Below the pieces are notes generated by a model. It did no database searches, was not told the DNA's origin, and was given only the letters and a program-made list of their open reading frames with translations. The translations under genes were made by a program, and so were the position numbers. 34,110 nt of DNA, taken from assembly GCA_009886035.1 (NCBI GenBank), contig VFJN01000154.1, positions 1 through 34,110 of the forward strand. Direction: 5' to 3'. Below, in pieces: positions 23,113 to 29,712 of the stretch (position 1 is the stretch's first letter; the number at the start of each line of letters is the position of its first letter). This stretch comes from Actinomycetota bacterium (GTDB lineage Bacteria; Actinomycetota; Acidimicrobiia; Acidimicrobiales; VFJN01).

Positions 23113-24162
23113 TCAGCGAGGCGCCTGCGAGAGCCCATAGCCAGGGCGTCCGGCCGCCTCCCACTCATCCCAAAACTCGAAGAAAGGCTGGCCGAATGGG
23201 TCCTGGCCCCGCAGCGGCAGCAGCCCCCGACGGATCGTCCAGTCCATGGGGGCCAACGCGGCGGCGATGTCCATGTGGCGCTCGGCCGCCTCCTGGCGTC
23301 CGTCGCGCAGGAGATGCACGGCCAATCGTCGATGGGCGAGGGCGCGATGTTCGTCAGGGGTGCGGCGCCGATGCTGGGCCACGACCTCATCGGCGGCCAT
23401 CGGTGCTTCGTCGTTGTTCACCCAGGCTCGAAGGGCATCGTGGTGGGCCTCGGAGTCGATCTGCGTGAAATCCTTCCAGCGGTCATCGCCCGGCGCGATG
23501 TCCGGGGGGCGGACGATCTCGTCGTTTTCGTCGATCCAAATGGTGGTGGGCACGTTGACCACGCCGTAGCGCTCCGCCAGCACGCCCTCACGATCGACCA
23601 TCACCGGATAGGTCGGGTTGGCTTCCTCCACCCAGGGCCGCACCGCCTCGATGTCCTCGTCGAGAGCCACGGAGATAATGCGGATGTTCTGCTCACCCAG
23701 TTCGTCCTGCAGGGCCTGCCATGCGCCGAGTTCGTAGCGGCATCCACACCACGACGACCACGCCACCACCATTCGCTTCTGCCCCGCAAAATCGCTGAAC
23801 TTCACTTCGGTCCCATCGAGGGTGGGAAGCGCCACGTCAGGAGCGCTCCGAGTACCAGCCTCCACGTCGGTGACCGGCGTGGCCGGACCCCCGAACACGG
23901 CGATGCCCTCGGCGGCATCCACGGCGATGGTGAAACCCACCCGCTCGGCCAGGGCGGCCACATCCACCAGTTCACCCTCCACCATCCCGGCGGGGTCCCC
24001 TACGAGGACGCACACATCTCCCCGGCAGAGACCCTCGGGCTTGAGCGCCCAACCGGTGGCCCCGGGAAGGTCGGATCGGGCGATCAACAGCCGGTCCCCA
24101 TCCCGCCCGGCTCGCACCTGCACCTCGTCGACCGTGATGATCACCGCGTCAATTGTCTCCAT
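23113..24162 (-). CDS. Redoxin with CxC site and extra N- and C-terminal domains
   Basis: 349 aa in three parts. Residues 1-105 form a domain I do not recognise, with [17 protein letters not shown]. Residues about 106-250 are a thioredoxin-fold redoxin: [39 protein letters not shown], with Cys139 and Cys141 as CGC instead of Cxx[11 protein letters not shown], and the cis-Pro loop [14 protein letters not shown]. The rest is helical ([30 protein letters not shown]), TPR-like, ending [19 protein letters not shown]. No signal peptide or membrane helix, so it is a cytoplasmic thiol protein of unknown partner. ATG 24162 has TAGGTT 8 bases upstream. The NUDIX gene follows. Confidence 0.8.
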   Translation of the reverse strand: METIDAVIITVDEVQVRAGRDGDRLLIARSDLPGATGWALKPEGLCRGDVCVLVGDPAGMVEGELVDVAALAERVGFTIAVDAAEGIAVFGGPATPVTDVEAGTRSAPDVALPTLDGTEVKFSDFAGQKRMVVAWSSWCGCRYELGAWQALQDELGEQNIRIISVALDEDIEAVRPWVEEANPTYPVMVDREGVLAERYGVVNVPTTIWIDENDEIVRPPDIAPGDDRWKDFTQIDSEAHHDALRAWVNNDEAPMAADEVVAQHRRRTPDEHRALAHRRLAVHLLRDGRQEAAERHMDIAAALAPMDWTIRRGLLPLRGQDPFGQPFFEFWDEWEAAGRPGYGLSQAPR

Positions 24163-24170
24163 GAGCGACG

Positions 24171-24176
24171 AACCTA
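24171..24176 (-). promoter_or_regulatory. -10-like hexamer TAGGTT for redoxin gene
   Basis: TAGGTT is 8 bases from ATG 24162, giving the redoxin-NUDIX pair its own leaderless-type start behind glnD. Confidence 0.45.
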
Positions 24177-24206
24177 CGCGAGATCACTGCCCCTCGGCAC
24201 GGCGCC

Positions 24207-24222
24207 CGGGCCCCCAGGCCCG
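24207..24222. terminator. GC-rich hairpin after glnD
   Basis: CGGGCC-CCCA-GGCCCG is a perfect 6-base stem with a 4-base loop, starting 3 bases past the glnD stop on the minus strand and before the redoxin promoter. It lacks a T-tract, so it is only a candidate. Confidence 0.35.
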
Positions 24223-24224
24223 CC

Positions 24225-26522
24225 TCAGGGTCGGAGTTCGTGGAGCAGGGCCCGTTCCACCTCTACCAGGGCCGCAGAATCATCGAGCTTTCCCCCGGCG
24301 AGGTCGCGGACGTAGAAGGCATCCACCACGTTCCCACCCAGCGTTTGGACCTTGGCCGACACGATATTGAGGTCGAGTTCGGCGAGGGCTCGCGTGATCC
24401 GGTAAAGCACGCCGATGGAGTCCACCGCGTGCACCTCCAACACGGTGGCATCCCGCGAGGCTTGGTTGTCGACCACCACCCGGGGGGGCTCAGTGACCGG
24501 CGACGGCTTCTGGCGACCGCCATAGACACGGGCCCGTTCGGCCAGCCGAGCCTGGAGGGCGAAGCGACCCTCCAGCACCTTGTCCAGATCGGCGATCACG
24601 GCGTCCCACGCAATTGTCGGCTCGAACGTGGACTCCACCCGCAGGACCTCCAACGCCATCCCCTCGAGACTGGTGACGGCGGCATCGAGCACGCCCAGAC
24701 CATGCAGCGCCAACACGCCGGCCACCTTGCTAAACAGCCCCGGGCGATCCGCCGCCACCACCGTGAGGCGGTCGTTCGCCCCCACCAAGTGTTGCCGACC
24801 CGCTCGGAGTAACACGAGGTGTTCCTCGGTGGGGAAATCGTCGCTCGTCTCCTCGGCCCTCCCACCGCCGAGTACATGGGCGGTCCGACCCACGAGGTCG
24901 CTCACCAGGTCGGCTTTCCACCGGCCCCAGGCGGCCGGACCGGTGGCCAGGCTGTCGGCCTCGGTGAGGCGGGCGAGAAGCCCCAGCGTGAGCAGATCGC
25001 CCACCGATTCGGCCACGTGATCGATGGTGGAGGGATCATCGAGGTCGCGGCGAGTAGCCACATCAGGCAGCAGGAGGTGGTGACGCACCATCGTCTGAAG
25101 GATGGCGGTGTCGGCCGGCGAAAAGCCCATGCGGGGACCCATCACCGCCACTTTTTCGATCCCCACGTCGGTGTGATCGCCGGGAAAACCTTTTCCGATG
25201 TCGTGCAGCAACGCCCCTACCACCAGCAGGTCGGGCCGGTCGGTGCCCGCCACCAACCCGGCGGCGTTGGCGGCGGTCTCCATCAGGTGCCGGTCCACGG
25301 TGAAGCGGTGGTAGGCGTTGCGCTGCGGTTTACTCCGCACGGCCTCCCACTCCGGGAGGGCGAGAGTCCACAGACCCATCTGGTCGAGCGCCTCGATCAC
25401 GAGAATGGCCCGGTGCTCGGTCAGCAGCAGGTCCACGAAGGCAGCCCGCACCTCCGGCGGCCACGGCACCGGGACGGTCGTGGCCGTCGCCACCAGGCGA
25501 TCGAGCGAGCCGCGGTGAATCGACGTCTGCGCGGCGGCGGCGGCCGCCGCCGCCCGCAGCACCAGCGCCGGGTCCGTGGCCGGATCAGCATCGGCGGTGA
25601 GGTGGACCTCACCGTCGCGCACCACCAACCCCCGCCCGGCGGCGCGTTCCCGGCGAGCCCACCGCCCCCTCGGGCTAGCCAGAGAGGCGTCGATGCGGAT
25701 CCAGGCATCGTCGCTGTGCCAGGAAATCGTGCGGGCGGCGGCGGCCACGTGGTGCATGAGCGTGTCCGCCGATACCTCCCCGAGGGCCTCCGCCACCGTA
25801 TCTTGCTCCTCCAGCACGAGACGGTCTCCCGGGCGAGCGGTGTGGCGGTGCAGTTCCACGCGGGCCGCCAACAACACCTCGTAGGCCTCGTCTAACACCG
25901 GATCATCACCCTCCCAGAGGAGGCTCCGGGCCGCGTCAGCCCAGCGCAGGGCGTGCACGTCGCGCAATCCCCCCCGGCCTTCTTTGAGATCGGGTTCCAA
26001 CAGGAAGGCCACTTCTCCGGCGCTCTCGTGCCGCTGCCGGACCTGGGCGGATAGTTGCGGAAGCCAGTGACTGGCGCGCTTCTCCCAGGATGTTCGTGCC
26101 CCGGCAGCCGTCGCGGCGGTGAGATCCGCCTCCCCGGCGAGGTGACGGATCTGAAGAAGCGACGTGGCGGTATGGAGGTCATCGGCCGCCAATGCGAGCG
26201 CCTCACGGCGCGTGCGCACGGCGTGGCCGAGTTTTAGGCCTTCGTCCCAAATCGGATACCAGATTCGGTCGGCAAAGGCGGCGATATCGTCGCGGCCATC
26301 GTGAAGGAGCACCAGGTCGATGTCGGACTCGAGGCTCACTTCGGCCCGGCCGTAGCCCCCCACCGCCATGAGCGCCACCCCGCCACTGCCGCACGCCTGC
26401 TCGGCGCCCGCCATCAAATCCGCCAACCAGCCATCGAGGAGGTGGCTGTAGGCCCGGCACAACGCGGCGCCCGTCAGGGAAGTATCCGCCCGAAGAGCCG
26501 CCCGATCGGGTGCCAGTGCCAT
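24225..26522 (-). CDS. glnD: PII uridylyltransferase / uridylyl-removing enzyme
   Basis: 765 aa. Bifunctional nitrogen sensor that modifies protein PII in response to glutamine. The nucleotidyltransferase core is VGGYGRAEVSLESDIDLVLLHD (about 54-75) with Asp67/Asp69; FLLEPDLKEGRGGLRDVHALRW is the conserved GlnD linker. An HD domain carries LLVVGALLHDIGKGFPGDHTDVG with the metal-binding His-Asp, and two ACT domains follow (DRLTVVAADRPGLFSKVAGVLALHGLGV and VLEVHAVDSIGVLYRITRALAELDLN). All parts are in the normal order. PII (glnB/glnK) and amtB, often adjacent in actinobacteria, are not next to it here. It diverges from the small Cys-rich gene at 26603. The start at ATG 26522 has no clear signal. 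Confidence 0.94.
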   Translation of the reverse strand: MALAPDRAALRADTSLTGAALCRAYSHLLDGWLADLMAGAEQACGSGGVALMAVGGYGRAEVSLESDIDLVLLHDGRDDIAAFADRIWYPIWDEGLKLGHAVRTRREALALAADDLHTATSLLQIRHLAGEADLTAATAAGARTSWEKRASHWLPQLSAQVRQRHESAGEVAFLLEPDLKEGRGGLRDVHALRWADAARSLLWEGDDPVLDEAYEVLLAARVELHRHTARPGDRLVLEEQDTVAEALGEVSADTLMHHVAAAARTISWHSDDAWIRIDASLASPRGRWARRERAAGRGLVVRDGEVHLTADADPATDPALVLRAAAAAAAAQTSIHRGSLDRLVATATTVPVPWPPEVRAAFVDLLLTEHRAILVIEALDQMGLWTLALPEWEAVRSKPQRNAYHRFTVDRHLMETAANAAGLVAGTDRPDLLVVGALLHDIGKGFPGDHTDVGIEKVAVMGPRMGFSPADTAILQTMVRHHLLLPDVATRRDLDDPSTIDHVAESVGDLLTLGLLARLTEADSLATGPAAWGRWKADLVSDLVGRTAHVLGGGRAEETSDDFPTEEHLVLLRAGRQHLVGANDRLTVVAADRPGLFSKVAGVLALHGLGVLDAAVTSLEGMALEVLRVESTFEPTIAWDAVIADLDKVLEGRFALQARLAERARVYGGRQKPSPVTEPPRVVVDNQASRDATVLEVHAVDSIGVLYRITRALAELDLNIVSAKVQTLGGNVVDAFYVRDLAGGKLDDSAALVEVERALLHELRP

Positions 26523-26602
26523 GCCCCAGTGTGCCAGGGTTGGCCCGCGTAGCCGGTGTGGATTGGCCGGTGCGGCGGTGGGCGGCGTGCCACACTTTCA
26601 CC

Positions 26603-26791
26603 ATGGCCGTGCGAGAGGACTGCCGCCACTACTCCACGCGCACCATGCCCTCCGGCGACATGGTCCAGCGTTGCCGCGTGGACATGGCCGAGGTCACCCC
26701 CTTCGCCTGTCCCCTCGACTGCCTCTTTTTTGAAGCGCGCCCCATCACCGAGGTGGGCTGGCAACGCTTTGAGCCCCCCGACGAGGACTAA
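26603..26791 (+). CDS. Small four-cysteine protein, probable metal binder
   Basis: 62 aa, ATG 26603. Four Cys at positions 7, 24, 36 and 40 (C-x16-C-x11-C-x3-C) in CRHYSTRT, VQRCRVD and PFACPLDCLFFEAR look like a zinc or iron-sulfur site. The remainder is short and acidic at the C-terminus. Conserved Cys spacing with no other signal makes a real gene likely, and it is well placed head-to-head with glnD, 80 bases apart. I do not recognise a named family and assign no function. Confidence 0.65.
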   Translation: MAVREDCRHYSTRTMPSGDMVQRCRVDMAEVTPFACPLDCLFFEARPITEVGWQRFEPPDED

Positions 26792-26804
26792 CCCGCTCGG
26801 CTCA

Positions 26805-27305
26805 TCAGGCCGAGGGGGAGCGCCGCCGGGCCAGCACCACATGGGCCTTGGCCGCTCCCCACACCAGCCCCGCCTCATGGACGGTGGCCCCGAGATCGGC
26901 AAAGGCGGCCGGGCCGAGGTCATAGAGATCCTCGGGAAACAGTCGCTCGGCCTGTGCATCGCGCACCACCGGGGGCACCCCGGCCGCCGCCAACACGCCG
27001 CTGGGGTACCGGGCCGCCTGGCGCAGGATCGACAGCGGATTGGTGCGTTGGTCGCCCACGTCGCTGACCAACAGGGCTCGCAAGGAGGCATCCACCTCGG
27101 CCCGGGCGGCCTGGGCCGCCACCCGGGCGGCCTCGAGCAGGGCGGTGGCGGGCGGCACCGCACTCCATGCATGCCACCGCTGAACCACCATCTGCTCCAC
27201 CCAGACCGGCAGGGCAATCTCCACTGCCGCCACCAGGGCAGCCGCATAGGCCACCAACGCAGCAGCATCCAGCGGATCATCGAGTGGGTTGGCATCGGTC
27301 GCCAT
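26805..27305 (-). CDS. Uncharacterised alpha-helical protein
   Basis: 166 aa from ATG 27305 (ATG 27314 would add three residues). Ala-rich and helical: ALVAYAAALVAAVEIALPVWVEQMVVQRWHAW (about 16-47), then VAAQAARAEVDASLRALL and a conserved-looking stretch TNPLSILRQAARYPSGVLAAAGVPPVVRD, ending WGAAKAHVVLARRR. No signal peptide or clear membrane helix. I know no domain for it. It is head-to-head with the DUF427 gene, 18 bases apart, suggesting shared control. The frame open beyond 27314 lies antisense to DUF427 and is a shadow. Confidence 0.6.
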   Translation of the reverse strand: MATDANPLDDPLDAAALVAYAAALVAAVEIALPVWVEQMVVQRWHAWSAVPPATALLEAARVAAQAARAEVDASLRALLVSDVGDQRTNPLSILRQAARYPSGVLAAAGVPPVVRDAQAERLFPEDLYDLGPAAFADLGATVHEAGLVWGAAKAHVVLARRRSPSA

Positions 27306-27323
27306 AGCCACCATGCTTGCCTC

Positions 27324-27815
27324 ATGACCATGCGCCGCGTCGAACCGGGTCCCGGCCAGGAGTCCGTGTGGGACTATCCCCGACCCCCTCGCCTCGAGCC
27401 CACCCAGCGACATCTCGTGGTGGCCTACGGCGGCGAGGTCATCGCCCACTCGCAGCGGGCCCAGCGAGTGGTGGAAACGAGCCAGCCGCCGGCGTACTAC
27501 CTCAACCCCGCCGATGTGCGCATGGACCTGCTCCGTCCGAGCAGTCACCGAACCTTTTGCGAGTGGAAGGGACTGGCCTCCTATTACGACGTCATCGTAG
27601 GGACCGAGATCGCCACCGATGCGGTGTGGAGTTATCCAAACCCCCATCCCGATTTCGCCGCCATCCAAGATTGCCTGGCGTTTTATGCCCAAGTCCTCGA
27701 CTGTTCGGTGGATGGCGAGGCGGTGGTGGGTAACGAGGGGACCTTCTACGGAGGCTGGATCACCCGAGACATTGTGGGCCCATTCAAAGGCGGTAGTGGC
27801 ACCGCCCACTGGTAA
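27324..27815 (+). CDS. DUF427 family protein
   Basis: 163 aa. DUF427 proteins are small beta-rich proteins common in actinobacteria and fungi with no settled function. Typical blocks: VVAYGGEVIAHSQRAQRVVETSQPPAYYLNPADVRMDLL (about 32-71), THRxFCEWKG-type SHRTFCEWKGLASYYDV (about 74-90), AVWSYPNPHPDFAAIQDCLAFY, and EAVVGNEGTFYGGWITRDIVGPFKGG near the end. The Cys-Glu-Trp-Lys segment and the final GGWxT are the strongest family signals. ATG 27324. The next small gene begins 2 bases after its stop, so they form a pair. Confidence 0.88.
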   Translation: MTMRRVEPGPGQESVWDYPRPPRLEPTQRHLVVAYGGEVIAHSQRAQRVVETSQPPAYYLNPADVRMDLLRPSSHRTFCEWKGLASYYDVIVGTEIATDAVWSYPNPHPDFAAIQDCLAFYAQVLDCSVDGEAVVGNEGTFYGGWITRDIVGPFKGGSGTAHW

Positions 27816-27817
27816 CT

Positions 27818-28129
27818 GTGCGCATCCGGGCCCTATCGGTATTCGAAGGAGTGGTGTACCACTGCTGGTGCGTAGACCCCACCCGCCCCGAGCGCCCCAC
27901 CGTGGAGGTGGAGGCCCGGCTCGGTCCCGGCGACGCCGATGCCGCCTCCGGGCCGCTGCTGCTGTCGATCGCCGACTTCATCCCCATGGCCGGCGGGATG
28001 GGGTTGGCCGGCCCGTGCCTGACGCTCTTCGCGCAACGGGGCCGCATCGTGGACCATCTTGGGGTGGCCCACATTACGTTCCCCACCTGGACCATCGTGG
28101 AGCCCGAGGACCCGCCGAGCGTCACGTGA
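27818..28129 (+). CDS. Uncharacterised 103-aa protein
   Basis: 103 aa from GTG 27818, 2 bases after the DUF427 stop. It is beta-rich: RALSVFEGVVYHCWCVDP, TVEVEARLGPGD, SGPLLLSIADFIPMAGGMGLAGPCLTLFAQRGRIVDHLGVAHITFPTWTIVEP. There is no signal peptide. I recognise no domain. Operon position and good codon usage support a real gene. Its end overlaps the convergent larE end by 8 bases. Confidence 0.6.
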   Translation: MRIRALSVFEGVVYHCWCVDPTRPERPTVEVEARLGPGDADAASGPLLLSIADFIPMAGGMGLAGPCLTLFAQRGRIVDHLGVAHITFPTWTIVEPEDPPSVT

Positions 28130-28919
28130 GTTGTTGGTTGAATCCCCCACTGCGCAAGCCGCCGAGATCTACCGTGACCCACCGGTAGCCCGCCGCGGTG
28201 ACCGCCGCCACCACCGCATCTCGTTGGGCCACCAACCCATCGAGATCGTGGTCGGGAACCTCGATGCGGGCCACGTCACCGTGGTGGCGCACCCGCATCT
28301 CCGCGAACCCGAGCGCCCGGAGGCCCGCTTCGGCCCGCTCCACTGCGCTCAGGCGCCCGAGGGTCACCGCGGTGCCATAGGGCAAACGCGACGCCAGGCA
28401 CGCCGCCGCCGGCTTGTCCCAGGTGCGCAGACCCAAGCGTTCTGACCACGCCCGGACGTCGGCCTTTCTGAACCCGGCATCCACCAACGGGAACACCGCT
28501 CCCCGCTCCTGGGCGGCGCGCTGACCGGGACGGTGGTCCTGCAGGTCGTCGAGGTTCACCCCCAGCACCACCGTGGTCCCCGATCCCCCCATGATCGGCT
28601 CGATGGCCGCCATAAGGGCGTCTTTGCACCAGAAGCATCGCTCGCCATCGTTCTGCCGATAGAGAGCGTTTTCCAGTTCCTGGGTTTCCACTTCCTGCCA
28701 CTGCAAGCCCCACTCGGCGGCTAACGCGGCGCACTCGTGGCGCTCCGAGGCCGGCAGCGACGGCGACACGGCGGTGACGCATCGCGCTCGGTCGGCGCCC
28801 AGTGTGTCGTGAGCCACCCACGCGAGAAAGGCGGAGTCGGCCCCTCCGGAGAACGCCACGGCCACCGACCCCAACTCCCGGAGGCGCTCGCGCAATGGCT
28901 CGAGCTCGACCTCAGGCAT
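28122..28919 (-). CDS. larE: LarE-type ATP-dependent sacrificial sulfur transferase
   Basis: 265 aa. PP-loop ATPase FSGGADSAFLAW (23-34) that adenylates its substrate and then donates sulfur; LarE acts in synthesis of the nickel-pincer nucleotide. Cys174 in AAACLASRLP is the position of the sacrificial Cys. Together with Cys95 and Cys98 (RCFWCKDAL) it gives three Cys, the set reported for the [4Fe-4S]-dependent LarE type. No larB or larC lies in the window. ATG 28919 is chosen: it gives a family-like N-terminus and follows a G-rich stretch; ATG 28958 would add 13 residues. Family confidence is high; the iron-sulfur reading is inference. Confidence 0.88.
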   Translation of the reverse strand: MPEVELEPLRERLRELGSVAVAFSGGADSAFLAWVAHDTLGADRARCVTAVSPSLPASERHECAALAAEWGLQWQEVETQELENALYRQNDGERCFWCKDALMAAIEPIMGGSGTTVVLGVNLDDLQDHRPGQRAAQERGAVFPLVDAGFRKADVRAWSERLGLRTWDKPAAACLASRLPYGTAVTLGRLSAVERAEAGLRALGFAEMRVRHHGDVARIEVPDHDLDGLVAQRDAVVAAVTAAGYRWVTVDLGGLRSGGFNQQLT

Positions 28920-29003
28920 CACCACCCCGCCCCCCACTGGCTCGTCGAGTGTGCCCATTGGTCACCATGAACCCAGTCTGCCCGTTCGGACGCACCGACC
29001 GGT

Positions 29004-29693
29004 TCAGTCCAAGCCAAGGCCGACGGTCACCAACACCTCGGGCAGCGAAGCCACCATGCCCGTGTAAAAAGCCCCAAACTCGGCGTAGATGGCCGATGCT
29101 TCGTCGAAACGCATGGTGTACACCACCTCTTTGAGGTCGTCGGGGTGCACCCCGAAGAGGGTGACGCCCCACTCGAAATCGTCGAGGCCGGTGGACCCGG
29201 TGATCACCTGGAGCACCCGGCCGGCGAACTGACGCCCGCTCGCACCGTGGGCGTACATCATTTCCTTTCGCTCGTCGTAGGGCAGCGTGAACCAGTTGCT
29301 CACATCCCCCCGGCGCTTCGACATCGGATAGAAGCAGAACGCCGCTTTGCCTTCCGGGGGGAGGTTCGGATGCAGGCGCGCTTCCTTCATCGCCTCCGGC
29401 ACACCCTGGGCATACTCGGAGAGTTCGGTGAGTGATACGTAGCTGTCCACCACGTCTAAGCCCGCCGCCGCCAGTTCGCTTTGCAATTGACGCAGCCGCC
29501 AGAGATCCGCTCCCACCGCCATGAAGGCCACATCGGCCTTGTGGCCCAGCATGGCCACCGGCACCACCTGCACGTCGTCGCCCTCGGCCGCCTTCACGGC
29601 GGCGGCAATGGCCTCCGCATCGGCGAGCGGGCCAACCTTGGCGAAGAGGTGGAGCACGCCCCACCCCACGGACGGAACAAGCGGTGCGGGCAT
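29004..29693 (-). CDS. hemQ: Coproheme decarboxylase (HemQ/ChdC), chlorite-dismutase family
   Basis: 229 aa. Converts coproheme III to heme b by two oxidative decarboxylations, the last step of the actinobacterial heme route. Seen are YPMSKRRGDVSNWFTLPYDERKEMMYAHG (about 122-150) with Tyr122, the position of the catalytic Tyr, and His149, the heme ligand; then GRQFAGRVLQVITGSTGLDDFEWGVTLFG and VVYTMRFDEASAIYAEFGAFYTG. ATG 29693 has TACCCT 6 bases upstream. Other heme genes are not in the window. It lies 19 bases downstream of the molybdoenzyme gene on the same strand but with its own promoter-like element. Confidence 0.93.
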   Translation of the reverse strand: MPAPLVPSVGWGVLHLFAKVGPLADAEAIAAAVKAAEGDDVQVVPVAMLGHKADVAFMAVGADLWRLRQLQSELAAAGLDVVDSYVSLTELSEYAQGVPEAMKEARLHPNLPPEGKAAFCFYPMSKRRGDVSNWFTLPYDERKEMMYAHGASGRQFAGRVLQVITGSTGLDDFEWGVTLFGVHPDDLKEVVYTMRFDEASAIYAEFGAFYTGMVASLPEVLVTVGLGLD

Positions 29694-29699
29694 GCCATG

Positions 29700-29705
29700 A
29701 GGGTA
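29700..29705 (-). promoter_or_regulatory. -10-like hexamer TACCCT for hemQ
   Basis: TACCCT is 6 bases from ATG 29693, in the 19-base gap behind the fdhF-like gene. Confidence 0.45.
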
Positions 29706-29712
29706 CCGAGGA

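Noticed and set aside
26591-26602. CACACT 6 bases before ATG 26603 as a promoter element
   Set aside because: It has C instead of T at the first position, so I did not count it with the TAnnnT set.
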